A stretch of 64,000 bases of DNA from JAXMDC01 sp046349035. GTDB taxonomy: Bacteria > Pseudomonadota > Alphaproteobacteria > Rhizobiales > Kaistiaceae. Where the stretch lies: positions 62,001 to 126,000 of the forward strand of contig JAXMDC010000006.1 in assembly GCA_046349035.1 (NCBI GenBank), in the 5' to 3' direction. How positions within the stretch are numbered: the stretch's first letter is position 1; every line of letters begins with the position of its first letter. Both the position numbers and the translations under genes were made by a program. Positions 7,855 to 18,425 of the stretch are shown here, piece after piece. The notes beneath the pieces are model-generated. The model did not search any database, was not told where the DNA came from, and was given only the letters and a program-made list of their open reading frames with translations.

Positions 7855-8617
7855 GACGCAGAGCTGGCTCCGCGCCGAGATCGCCGGCCGCGGCGATCGC
7901 CCGCCCCCGGCGATCTATGGCGGCCGCGCCCCGCATGACCGCCTCGCCATCTATCGCCGCAACTACGCCGTCAGCCTGCTCCGCGCCCTGATGGCGAAAT
8001 TCCCGGCGACCCATTGGCTGCTCGGCGATGCGACCTTCCAGGCCGTCGCCGCCGCCTATGTCGCCGCCCATCCGCCGCGCCGCCCGGCGCTCGCCGAATA
8101 TGCCGCCGACTTCCCCGCCTTCCTCGCCGCCGCCGAGGAGATCGCCGCCGTCCCCTACGCCGCCGACCTCGCCACCCTCGACCGGAGCCTCGCCGAGGTG
8201 GCGATCGCCGCCGACGGCCCGCCGCTCGCCATCGCCGCGCTGGCGTCGCTCGCGCCGGAGCGCCTGCCCGACCTTCGCCTCCGCCTGATGACCGGGCTCC
8301 GCTACGCCGCGCTCGCCTGGCCGGTCGACGACCTCGTCCGCCTCTTCCTCGCCGAGACGCGGCCGGAGCGGCTGGAGTTCGAGCCACAGGCGGTTGCGCT
8401 GGAGGTGCAGGGCGCGCGCGGCGTCTACCGCATCGACCGTCTCGCCGCCGGCCCCTTCGCCTTCCGCCGCGCTCTTGCCGATGGCGCGACCCTCGGCGCT
8501 GCCGCCGAGGCAGCGTTCGGCGCCGATGGCGCCTTCGATCCTGGCGCCGCGCTGCAGGCCCTCTTCGCCGACGGCCTCGTCGCCGGCCTCATCGCTGCCG
8601 AGGGAGAAGCCTCATGA
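7841..8617 (+). CDS. bufC: DUF2063 partner protein for bufferin maturation (BufC)
   Basis: This 258-residue protein has the DUF2063 N-terminal domain (SLLETQSWLRAEI..., GRAPHDRLAIYRRNYAVSL..., KFPATHWLLGDATF...), an alpha-helical module that presents the precursor peptide to the DUF692 enzyme. It is analogous to MbnC in methanobactin synthesis. The start ATG at 7841 lies inside the end of bufB, and its stop overlaps the next gene in an ATGA junction at 8614-8617. Both overlaps support stoichiometric co-expression. It is a cytosolic protein of normal length with no sign of damage. Confidence 0.92.
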   Translation: MSLLETQSWLRAEIAGRGDRPPPAIYGGRAPHDRLAIYRRNYAVSLLRALMAKFPATHWLLGDATFQAVAAAYVAAHPPRRPALAEYAADFPAFLAAAEEIAAVPYAADLATLDRSLAEVAIAADGPPLAIAALASLAPERLPDLRLRLMTGLRYAALAWPVDDLVRLFLAETRPERLEFEPQAVALEVQGARGVYRIDRLAAGPFAFRRALADGATLGAAAEAAFGADGAFDPGAALQALFADGLVAGLIAAEGEAS

Positions 8618-9105
8618 CCGCCGAACCCGCCGCGCTGGCCGCCGCCCCGGCTGCCGACTGGCCGCCGCGCCTCTGGTTCGTGGCGGTGCGCGCCTGGCTC
8701 GCCCGCTTCCCCCTGGCGCTCCTGCAACTCGCCATCCGCATCAGCCTCGGCTCGCTGTTCTTCAACGCCGGGCTGATCAAGCTCCGCTCCTTCGAGTTCG
8801 CGGTCCAGCTCTTCGCCGACGAATACAAGGTGCCGCTGATCGACCCCGAGGTCGCGGCGGCGCTGGCGACCTTCAACGAACTCGTCTGGCCGGTCTTTCT
8901 TTTCGTCGGCTTCGCCACCCGCTTTGCCGTCCTGCCGCTCCTTGCCATGGATGCGGTGATCCTCTGGACCTTCCCGCAAGCCTGGAACGAGCAGCTCCTC
9001 TGGGCGTCGGGCTTCCTCCTGCTCCTCACCCGCGGCGCCGGCCCGATCTCGCTCGACGCCCTGATCGAGCGCTGGTTCGCCCGGCGCGCCGGGCCGGCGG
9101 CGTAA
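8614..9105 (+). CDS. DoxX family membrane protein of the bufferin operon
   Basis: This 163-residue inner-membrane protein has four predicted helices: LLQLAIRISLGSLFFNAGLIK, a segment around ATFNELVWPVFLFVGFA, FAVLPLLAMDAVILW and LLWASGFLLLL. The FNAGLIKL motif near the first helix is typical of DoxX proteins, which commonly end bufferin operons. Its exact job is unknown; a redox or quinone-linked role has been proposed for the family. It is translated from an ATGA overlap with bufC. Confidence 0.9.
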   Translation: MTAEPAALAAAPAADWPPRLWFVAVRAWLARFPLALLQLAIRISLGSLFFNAGLIKLRSFEFAVQLFADEYKVPLIDPEVAAALATFNELVWPVFLFVGFATRFAVLPLLAMDAVILWTFPQAWNEQLLWASGFLLLLTRGAGPISLDALIERWFARRAGPAA

Positions 9106-9183
9106 GCCCGTACAGCATTCGTTCAGGGTCGAACGGATAGCCTCCCCGGCAAAATGGGCTTAACAGCTTCAGGAATGCCGGCG

Positions 9184-10389
9184 ATGACCGTCCGTTTTGC
9201 CAAGCGCGCCGCCCTCGCGGCAGCGCTGACCGTGGGCACCGCGCTTGGCGCCGCCGCGCAAACGCCGCCGGCCGAGTTTCCCGCCGCCGCGCTCGGCGCC
9301 GCACAGGCCAAGCTCGGCCATGCCCTCCTGGAGAAGATGGCCGCCGATCCCGCCCACGGGCGGCTGGTGGTTTCGCCGGCCGGCGTTGCCGCCGTCCTCG
9401 CCGACCTCGACCTCGGCGCCGACGAGGCGATGCATGCCGCCATCGTCAGGACGCTCGGCTTCGACGGCGCCAAGGGCGACGCGGCGATGGCGAGCCTTCG
9501 CCGCACCGCGCAGAGCCTTGCCGCGGCCGCCGCCAAGGACGGCCCGCTGACCTTCGCCGACGCGATCTTCGTCGACGCCGCGGTGAGCCTTGAGGACGCC
9601 GCGCGCCGCGATCTCGCCGCCGCCGGCATCGAGACGCAGACGCAGCCGCTCGCCACCATGCCCGGCGTCGCCGCCGTCAACGACTGGGTCGACAAGCACA
9701 CCAAGGGCGCGATCAAGTCGATCCTCGATAACCCGATCCCCGGCGCCGCCTTCGTTGCCGTCAATGCGCTGCACTTCAAGGACGACTGGCGCTTCGCCTT
9801 CCCGGCGGCGCAGACCAAGCCGCACGCCTTCGCCACCGCCGACGGCAAGGCGCTCGAAGTGCCGATGATGGCCCTGCCGGCGAGCCCGCTCGCCTTCCGC
9901 CAGGACGACCGTTTCATCGCCGTCTCGCTCCCCTATAAGACCGCCGGCCTCAGCCTCCTTGTCGTCACCACCAAGGACCGGCCGGCGAGCTTTGCCGACT
10001 TCGCTCCCGCCGCGTCCTGGCTCGACGGCAGCGGCTTTGCCGAGGCGAGGGGGACGGTGGCGCTGCCCCGCTTCGGCGTCGAAAGCTCCGCCCATCTCCT
10101 CGGCCACCTCGATGCCCTTGGCCTTCGCGAGGCCCGCACCCCGACCGCCTTCGGCAAGTTCACCAAGAGCCCGGCGCTCCTCACCGACGTCGTCCAGAAG
10201 ACCATGATCAAGGTCGACGAGACCGGCACCGAGGCCGCCGCCGCCACCGCCGCCATCACCACCCGCGCCCTCCGCCCGACCGACACCGTCGAGATGGTGG
10301 TGGATAAGCCCTTCCTCTTCGCCTTGCGCGACGAGAGAAACGGGTTGACGCTGATGACCGGCTACGTCGACGACCCGACCGGCAAATAG
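9184..10389 (+). CDS. exported serpin (serine/cysteine protease inhibitor)
   Basis: This is a 401-residue protein with a signal peptide (cleavage probably after GAAAQ, about residue 26) followed by a complete serpin domain. Landmarks are VSPAGVAAVLADLDLGADEAM (helix A/B shutter region), NDWVDKHTKGAIKSIL, ALHFKDDWRFAF and the C-terminal DKPFLFALRD. The reactive-loop hinge reads DETGTEAAAATAAITT. Small residues at P12-P9 are what inhibitory serpins need for loop insertion, so it is probably an active inhibitor. Counting from the hinge puts P1 at or beside an Arg-Ala-Leu stretch; the target protease cannot be predicted. ATG 9184 is chosen because AGGA lies 9 nt upstream. It stands alone between the bufferin operon and a GlsB gene. 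Confidence 0.92.
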   Translation: MTVRFAKRAALAAALTVGTALGAAAQTPPAEFPAAALGAAQAKLGHALLEKMAADPAHGRLVVSPAGVAAVLADLDLGADEAMHAAIVRTLGFDGAKGDAAMASLRRTAQSLAAAAAKDGPLTFADAIFVDAAVSLEDAARRDLAAAGIETQTQPLATMPGVAAVNDWVDKHTKGAIKSILDNPIPGAAFVAVNALHFKDDWRFAFPAAQTKPHAFATADGKALEVPMMALPASPLAFRQDDRFIAVSLPYKTAGLSLLVVTTKDRPASFADFAPAASWLDGSGFAEARGTVALPRFGVESSAHLLGHLDALGLREARTPTAFGKFTKSPALLTDVVQKTMIKVDETGTEAAAATAAITTRALRPTDTVEMVVDKPFLFALRDERNGLTLMTGYVDDPTGK

Positions 10390-10467
10390 GCTTGCTCCGA
10401 GCGGCGGGGCAGGCGAGGGCGGACGGGAGCCGGGGCGGGACGAGCCGGCGCGGGGGAGGGGCAACAG

Positions 10468-10722
10468 ATGTCAACGCAGAGCCTGATCATCATCGGCATC
10501 GTCGGCGTGCTCGCCGGCTGGATCGCCGGCCAGGTCATTCGCGGCGGCGGCTTCGGCCTGATCGGCGACCTGATCGTCGGCGTCGTCGGTGCCCTGCTCG
10601 GCGGCTGGCTGCTGCCGCGCGTCGGCATTCATATCGATCCCGCCATCGCCGTCCTCATCATCACCGCGACCATCGGCGCGATCGTCCTTCTCCTGCTGCT
10701 CCGCCTGGTGCGGCGCGTCTGA
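10468..10722 (+). CDS. GlsB/YeaQ/YmgE family stress-associated membrane protein
   Basis: This 84-residue protein has three hydrophobic segments and the family's glycine-rich pattern (GVLAGWIAGQVIRGGGFGLIGDLIVGVVGALLGGWLL). YeaQ/YmgE proteins are small inner-membrane proteins often induced by stress; no biochemical activity is established. A GGGGGAGGGG ribosome site lies just upstream of the ATG. It is monocistronic as far as can be seen. Confidence 0.9.
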   Translation: MSTQSLIIIGIVGVLAGWIAGQVIRGGGFGLIGDLIVGVVGALLGGWLLPRVGIHIDPAIAVLIITATIGAIVLLLLLRLVRRV

Positions 10723-10849
10723 GGCGGCGGCCTCCGCCGCATGGCCGCCATGCCTTGACGGCCGCCGCGCGCCGGGACTACCGCATCCGCCCTGGATAGG
10801 CCGGTCGCCGCCAGCGGCGCGCCGCCTCGCCAGTTGCAGCGGGCTCGCC

Positions 10850-11608
10850 ATGCAGGAGACATCGCCGGGAGAAGCCGCGGGGCCGAGCCAGGCCGCGGGG
10901 AGAGACGCCGGCGGGCCGGTCTGGTCGCTCGACGGGCTGCGGGTCGGCGCCGGCCTGGCGCTGCCGGTTTCGCCCGGCATCGTCGGCTTCGGCCTTGCCG
11001 TCGGCGCCACCATCGCCGCCAAGGGCTTCAGCTACTTCGACAACATGCTGATGAATGTCGTCGTCTATGCCGGCATGTCGCAGCTGGTGGCCCTCGATAT
11101 GTGGCCGGCGCACCTGACTGTGGACGCGGTCGTCGCCCTTGCCGTCGTCACCGCCACCGTCAATGCCCGCATGCTGCTGATGGGTGCCTCGCTCTATCCC
11201 TGGCTCGGCAAGTCGCCGGCCTGGAAGATCTATCCGACGCTGCATCTGATGACCGATCCCGGCTGGCTGATCGCGCTCCGCTACCGCGCCGGCGGCGGCT
11301 CCGATGCCGGCGTCTTCCTCGGCACCAGTCTCGTCCTCGCCGCCGTCTGGTTCGCCGCCGTCACCGCCGGCTATGTCCTCGGCACCCAGATCGCCGATCC
11401 CAAGCGCTACGGCATCGACCTCGTCATGCCGATCTTCTTTGCCGCCATGCTGGTGCCGCTCTGGCACGGCGGCCGCCGCGCCGTCGGCTGGCTGGTCGCC
11501 GGCGTCGTCGCGCTTCTCGTCCAGCGCCTCTGGGGCGGCTGGTGGTTCATCGTCGCCGGCTCGCTCGCCGGCAGCCTGGTCGGCGGGCTCCTCGATGGCA
11601 AGCGCTGA
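10850..11608 (+). CDS. azlC: AzlC family branched-chain amino acid exporter subunit
   Basis: This 252-residue inner-membrane protein has about seven helices and the AzlC signatures GLRVGAGLALPVSPGIVGFGLAVGA, VYAGMSQL and TATVNARMLLMGASLYPWL. AzlC and AzlD together form an exporter for branched-chain or related amino acids (YgaZH in E. coli). I start it at ATG 10850; upstream codons in the same frame lack the family pattern. It overlaps azlD by 14 bp, so the two are co-translated. Confidence 0.92.
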   Translation: MQETSPGEAAGPSQAAGRDAGGPVWSLDGLRVGAGLALPVSPGIVGFGLAVGATIAAKGFSYFDNMLMNVVVYAGMSQLVALDMWPAHLTVDAVVALAVVTATVNARMLLMGASLYPWLGKSPAWKIYPTLHLMTDPGWLIALRYRAGGGSDAGVFLGTSLVLAAVWFAAVTAGYVLGTQIADPKRYGIDLVMPIFFAAMLVPLWHGGRRAVGWLVAGVVALLVQRLWGGWWFIVAGSLAGSLVGGLLDGKR

Positions 11609-11912
11609 GGCCGGCGATCTCGGCTTTGCCGTGGCGGTCTTCGCCATGGCCGCCGTCACCTATTTCATGCGCGCCGGCGGCTTCTGGATCATGGCCAAGA
11701 TCCCGCTGACGCCGCTGCTGCGCCGCTCGCTGGAGTCGCTCCCCGGCGCGGTCGTCACCGCCAGCATCCTGCCGATCGTCGCCCGCGAGGGCGCCGCGGC
11801 GATGCTGGCGATTGCCGCCGCCGGCGTGGCGATGCTGGCGACCCGCCGCGACTACCTGGCGGTGATCGCCGGCATGATTGTCGCCGCTTTCGCCCGCGCG
11901 GGTGGACTTTAG
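11595..11912 (+). CDS. azlD: AzlD family small subunit of amino acid exporter
   Basis: This 105-residue membrane protein has four hydrophobic segments. The AzlD pattern FAMAAVTYFMRAGGFWIM is at the N-terminus and a SLPGAVVTASILPIV segment is in the middle. It begins inside the 3' end of azlC, as usual for the pair, and would act with AzlC in the inner membrane. Confidence 0.9.
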   Translation: MASAEAGDLGFAVAVFAMAAVTYFMRAGGFWIMAKIPLTPLLRRSLESLPGAVVTASILPIVAREGAAAMLAIAAAGVAMLATRRDYLAVIAGMIVAAFARAGGL

Positions 11913-11966
11913 CCCCGCCGCCGGGGCAAATGCCCTCCGGGAAACGCGCGTCCCCGGGAGGAACGC

Positions 11967-12497
11967 ATGTCGTCGCTTGCTCTGGTCTCGATCCTGTCGC
12001 CGGATCGCCTCGGTCTCGTCGCCGAGATCGCCGACCATCTGTTCACCATCGGCATCAACCTGCTCGACGCCAATTTCGCGGCGCTCGGCGCCGGCGCCGA
12101 GTTCGTCGCGGTCTGCCAGCTGCCGCCCGGCATGACGCTGCCGGAGGTCAAGGCCGGCCTCGGTGCGCTGCCGGAACTCCGCGAAGCCGAAATTCGCGTC
12201 GTGCCCTACCGCTTCGATCCCAAGCCGCCCGAGGGCAATCGCATCACCCACCGCATCACCGTCTCCGGCGGCGATCAGCTGGGGCTGGTGGCGCGCCTCG
12301 CCGACGTCTTCCGCCAGAACGGCGCCAATATCGTCCGCCTTGAGGCGAGGAAGCTCCCTGACGAGGACGGCGGGCTCTACGTCACCCGCTTTGCCGTCGC
12401 CATCCCGCCGGACAAGGAGACGGTCTGCCTGGCGATGATCGCCAACACCGCCGGCACCCTCGGCCTCGCCAGTTCGGTCCGCGCCAACGACGGCTGA
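11967..12497 (+). CDS. tandem ACT-domain regulatory protein (GcvR-like)
   Basis: This 176-residue cytosolic protein is built of two ACT domains. The first runs over about residues 4-75 (SILSPDRLGLVAEIADHLFTIG, then INLLDANFAALGAG). The second runs over about residues 93-170 (VSGGDQLGLVARLADVFRQNG, then ANIVRLEARKLP). This layout matches the glycine cleavage regulator family, which senses amino acids and acts on other proteins or enzymes. A GGGAGGA ribosome site precedes the ATG. No glycine cleavage genes are nearby, so the regulated partner is unknown. Confidence 0.8.
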   Translation: MSSLALVSILSPDRLGLVAEIADHLFTIGINLLDANFAALGAGAEFVAVCQLPPGMTLPEVKAGLGALPELREAEIRVVPYRFDPKPPEGNRITHRITVSGGDQLGLVARLADVFRQNGANIVRLEARKLPDEDGGLYVTRFAVAIPPDKETVCLAMIANTAGTLGLASSVRANDG

Positions 12498-12509
12498 CCC
12501 GCCGCGGCC

Positions 12510-13013
12510 TCAAGCCGGCCGCACCGCCTTGGCCAGTGCCTGGTCCTCGACGCGGATTCGCACCGCCAGGATCGCCGCGTTGAGCAGGCTGAACCCGAGG
12601 GCGTACCAGGGGAGGCCGAAGGCGAGCGGCAGGCAGGCGATCTCCGCCGCCACCACCACGTAGTTCGGGTGGTTGACCAGGCGGTACGGGCCGCGCGCCA
12701 CCAGCCTCTCGCCGGGAATCACCACCACCCGTGTCGTCCAGCGCCGGCCGAGGGTGGCAAGCACCCACGCCCTCCCGACCTGGATGAGAGCAAAGAGCGC
12801 CACAAACGCCCAGACGATCGGCTGGCGGTCGGCGAGCAGCCACAGGCCGACCAGCCAGGCGGTGTGCAGCGCGATCATCCACGGATAGTGCGCCCGCCCG
12901 AACTCGATGCCGCCCGCCGCCACCAGCCGCCGCATATTGGCCTCGGCATAGACGACCTCGGCGAGGCGCTGCACGCTGACCAGGCCGAGGATGACGATTG
13001 CCGCCGGGCTCAC
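12510..13013 (-). CDS. isoprenylcysteine methyltransferase-like integral membrane methyltransferase (SrsB-like)
   Basis: This 167-residue membrane protein has about four helices and the ICMT-family SAM-binding pattern in its C-terminal half: LVARGPYRLVNHPNYV, then the helix pair before the final VRIRVEDQAL. The GTG start at 13013 overlaps the polyketide synthase stop by 4 bp. In Streptomyces griseus the ICMT-like SrsB methylates the phenolic lipid made by the type III synthase SrsA. The same gene pair here suggests O-methylation of an alkylresorcinol or alkylpyrone at the membrane. That role is inferred from the pairing. Confidence 0.85.
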   Translation of the reverse strand: MSPAAIVILGLVSVQRLAEVVYAEANMRRLVAAGGIEFGRAHYPWMIALHTAWLVGLWLLADRQPIVWAFVALFALIQVGRAWVLATLGRRWTTRVVVIPGERLVARGPYRLVNHPNYVVVAAEIACLPLAFGLPWYALGFSLLNAAILAVRIRVEDQALAKAVRPA

Positions 13014-14065
13014 CGCGCGACCTCGTAGGTGAGGAGGCTCGCCGTGAAGCCTGGGCCGAGCGCCGCCATCAGGCCGGGCCCGGAGGCGCCGGCGGCGAGC
13101 GCCCGTTCCAGAATGAACAGCGCCGTCGGTGCCGACATGTTGCCGTAGTCGGCGAGCACCGCGCGCTCGTGCTTCAACTGCCCCGGCGCAAAGCCGAACG
13201 CCGCCTCCAGTGCGTCGAGCACCTTGCCGCCGCCGGGATGGAAGACCAGATGGGCGAAGTCCTCCAGCCGCCGTCCGCCCTTGGCAAGCGCGCCGATCAC
13301 CGTCGGACGCATATGCGTGCCGACGAAATCGGGGATCGAGCGCGAGAGGATCACGCCGAAGCCGACCGGGTCCATCTCCCATCCCATGATGTCGACCGTA
13401 TCGGGCCAGGTGTGCTCGTAGCTCTCGCCGAGGCTGAGGCGCGCGTTCGCGCCGGCCGGCCCCAGCACCGCCGCCGCGGCGCCGTCGGCAAAGAGCGCCG
13501 TCGCCACCATGTTGCGCGCCGAGAAGTCGTCGAGGCGGAAGGCGAGGGTGCACAGCTCGATCACCACCAGCAGCACGTGGCCGCCCGGATTGGCGCGGGC
13601 AAGCCGCGTCGCCAGCGAGAGGCCGGTGACGCCGCCGGCGCAGCCGAGCCCGAACACCGGCACCCGCTGGACGTCCGCCCGGAAGCCGAGTTCGGTCAGC
13701 AGCCTTGCTTCCAGCGACGGCGTGGCAACGCCGGTCGAGGAGACGGTGACGATGGTGTCGATCGCCCCGGCGCCGACACCGGCCTCCGCCAGGGCGGCGG
13801 TGGCGGTGCGGCGGAAGAGGGCGGAGGCGGCATCCAGGAAGGCGCGCGTCCGCGACGGCCAATCCTGCGGCTCGAGGAACCAGGTGAGCGGCACTGGCGA
13901 ATAGCGCTTCTCGATGCCGGTGTTGCGGAACATCGGCGCGAAGAAGGCGAAGTCCTCGCCGCGCTCGGCAAAGACGGTATGGCCGGCGCGCACCAGGTCG
14001 TCGGTCGCCAGGCAATGCTCGGGAACGGCCGTGGCGAGGCCGAGAAGGGCGGGATTGGTGGTCAT
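13010..14065 (-). CDS. type III polyketide synthase (chalcone/stilbene synthase family)
   Basis: This is a 351-residue thiolase-fold homodimeric enzyme that extends acyl starters with malonyl-CoA. The catalytic triad is visible: Cys142 (VFGLGCAGG), His276 (LVFHPGGGKV) and Asn309 (YGNMSAP). Phenylalanine and glycine gates around the Cys also match the family. I start at ATG 14065; the frame upstream to 14146 lacks family residues. It is the first gene of a two-gene unit with the ICMT-like methyltransferase, as in bacterial phenolic lipid clusters. The product is probably a long-chain alkylresorcinol or alkylpyrone. The starter unit cannot be read from the sequence. Confidence 0.93.
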   Translation of the reverse strand: MTTNPALLGLATAVPEHCLATDDLVRAGHTVFAERGEDFAFFAPMFRNTGIEKRYSPVPLTWFLEPQDWPSRTRAFLDAASALFRRTATAALAEAGVGAGAIDTIVTVSSTGVATPSLEARLLTELGFRADVQRVPVFGLGCAGGVTGLSLATRLARANPGGHVLLVVIELCTLAFRLDDFSARNMVATALFADGAAAAVLGPAGANARLSLGESYEHTWPDTVDIMGWEMDPVGFGVILSRSIPDFVGTHMRPTVIGALAKGGRRLEDFAHLVFHPGGGKVLDALEAAFGFAPGQLKHERAVLADYGNMSAPTALFILERALAAGASGPGLMAALGPGFTASLLTYEVAR

Positions 14066-14398
14066 CGCAGTCGCCTCGTCGGCGCGCTCTCCCCGCCCTT
14101 GGGAGCGCGAGCCCCTTGCCCGCCCGGCGGGCAGCTTAGTCCGCATCGGGCACGGGCGTCACTCGCCTCGCCGCGCCGCCGTTCGAACCCTAGCGTTTCG
14201 GCCGTTCCGCTTCGCCCGGCGCGGCAAAAAACGTCGGGAAAAAGGGGCAAAATGCCTCCCTGCGTGCTATATAAATAAGAGTAATTTCCGGGCGAATCGC
14301 ATGCGGGTCGCGGCGGATCGGCGAGGGCCTCGCAAAAAGGCTCCGGCCGACCGCCCCGGCGAAGCGCTCACCACACGACGCGAGGGATAGGCCGCCTC

Positions 14399-16846
<2,448 letters not shown>

Positions 16847-16895
16847 GACGGCTCCGCAGGGGCCGTTCGGGATTGGTTGCGCGAGGGGGGGGCGT

Positions 16896-17372
16896 ATGCG
16901 TCGTCTGGTGTGGCTGCTCGGCTGTGTCGCGTTTCCCTCCACGCTCGGCCTTGCCGCCGACACCTGGACCGGCTGCTACCAGCGGGTCTTCGACGCCAAC
17001 GCCCTGAAGAATGCGCCGCGCCTGCAGCTGCGGGTGCTGGGCGTCCAGATCCTCGCCAAGGACTCCGACCTCTCGCTCACCACCTACCCCGCCAAGGTGC
17101 GGGCGGCGCCGCGCACCGGCACCAAGACCTATCTCGGTGAGGCGGTCTGCATTTCCACCGGCGGCACGTTGCGCTGCCAGCTCGACAACGGCGACGGCGA
17201 ATTGCTGCTGACCCGCACCGCCGAGGGCCTCAAGGTGGAGAACGGCGAGCAGTTCTATCTGCACGAACAGGGCGGCACCGGCGAGGTCGAGGTCAAGGGC
17301 GACCGCGACAACCGCAGCTTCAGCCTGCCGAGCGCCTCCGCCGCCGTCTGCACCGGCCCGCTACCGCGCTAG
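16896..17372 (+). CDS. hypothetical exported protein
   Basis: I do not recognise this 158-residue protein. It begins with a signal peptide (about residues 1-20, ending LGLAA). The mature part has four cysteines (in TGCYQR, EAVCIS, LRCQL and AVCTG) that could form two disulfides. It is predicted to be a mostly beta periplasmic protein. A GCGAGGGGGGG run precedes the ATG. Its stop codon overlaps the stop of the convergent glycosyltransferase gene at 17369-17372. Being downstream of gyrB on the same strand may be coincidental. Confidence 0.7.
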   Translation: MRRLVWLLGCVAFPSTLGLAADTWTGCYQRVFDANALKNAPRLQLRVLGVQILAKDSDLSLTTYPAKVRAAPRTGTKTYLGEAVCISTGGTLRCQLDNGDGELLLTRTAEGLKVENGEQFYLHEQGGTGEVEVKGDRDNRSFSLPSASAAVCTGPLPR

Positions 17373-18334
17373 CCCTCCGGTCGCGGCTCCTCGCTGCTCT
17401 CCGCCACCAGATAGAGCGGACGCCGGCGCACCTCGCTGAGGAGGCGGCCGACATATTCGCCGACGATGCCGAGGACGAGGAGCTGCGCCGCCCCCAGGAC
17501 GCCGATCGCCGCCATCAGCGAGGTCCAGCCTGAGGCGATGTTCGGCACGAAGAAGAAGCTGAACAGCGAATAGAGGATCAGGAGGCCGCTCGCTCCCGCC
17601 GCGCCGAGGGCGAGGTAGATGGCGAGGCGAAGCGGCCGGACGCTATGCGCGGCGATGCCCGAGACGGCGATTTCCAGCAGCGAGCGGAAGCCGAACTTGG
17701 TCGCGCCGTGCCGGCGCGTGCCGCGCTTGAAGTCGACCTTGGCCGTCGGATAGCCGAACCAGCGCACCAGGCCGCGCAGGAACACGTCGCGGTCCTCGAT
17801 GCGGTTGACGACCTCGACGACGCTCCGGTCGAGCAGCATGAAGTCCGAACTTCCCGGTTCCATCCGCACATCGCTGATCGCGTCGAGCAGGCGGTGGAAC
17901 AGTCTTGAGGCGAGCCTCCGCAGCGCCGGCACCTCGGCGGGATTGTCGATCCGCCGCGTGACGACGACGCGGCTCCCTTTGCGCCACGCGCCGACAAGCT
18001 CGGCCAGCACCTCCGGCGGGTGCTCGAAGTCGCAATCCATCACCGCCACCGCGCGGCCGCGCGCGGCCCGCAGTCCCGCCCGGATCGCCGGCTCCTTGCC
18101 GAAGTTGCGGACGAGCAGGAGGTAGCGCACCGCTGGGTCGCCGGCCGCCGCCGCGCGGATCGCCGCCGGGGTGCCGTCGCGGCTGCCGTCGTCGACGAAC
18201 AGGATCTCGTGCGCGCCGAACGGCGCCAGCACGCCGTGCAGCGCCGTCACCATCGGCTGGATGTTGGCGGCTTCGTTATGCGCCGGCAGCACCACCGAGA
18301 CGATCGGGCCCGGATCGGGAGAGGGAGACGCCAT
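17369..18334 (-). CDS. family 2 glycosyltransferase with C-terminal membrane anchor (DPM/GtrB/ArnC-like)
   Basis: This 321-residue protein has a GT-A nucleotide-sugar domain (SVVLPAHNEAANI, FVDDGSRDGT, MDCDFEHPPEVL with the metal-binding Asp) and the acceptor-side motif ARRHGATKFG. Two C-terminal helices follow (LAIYLALGAAGASGLLILYSL and LMAAIGVLGAAQLLVLGIVGEYVGRL). Such enzymes transfer a sugar from UDP or GDP to polyprenyl phosphate on the cytoplasmic face. The divergent neighbour is a family 39-type transferase that could use that lipid-linked sugar, as in ArnC/ArnT or GtrB/GtrC pairs. The specific sugar is unknown. Confidence 0.9.
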   Translation of the reverse strand: MASPSPDPGPIVSVVLPAHNEAANIQPMVTALHGVLAPFGAHEILFVDDGSRDGTPAAIRAAAAGDPAVRYLLLVRNFGKEPAIRAGLRAARGRAVAVMDCDFEHPPEVLAELVGAWRKGSRVVVTRRIDNPAEVPALRRLASRLFHRLLDAISDVRMEPGSSDFMLLDRSVVEVVNRIEDRDVFLRGLVRWFGYPTAKVDFKRGTRRHGATKFGFRSLLEIAVSGIAAHSVRPLRLAIYLALGAAGASGLLILYSLFSFFFVPNIASGWTSLMAAIGVLGAAQLLVLGIVGEYVGRLLSEVRRRPLYLVAESSEEPRPEG

Positions 18335-18425
18335 GCTTTGCTTTCAGCCGGAACCGAGAAGCTCTATCCCTGGAACGGCGGGCGAGGCCAAGCGAAATCG
18401 GCCGGCGGGGAGGCGGGAAGGCAAA

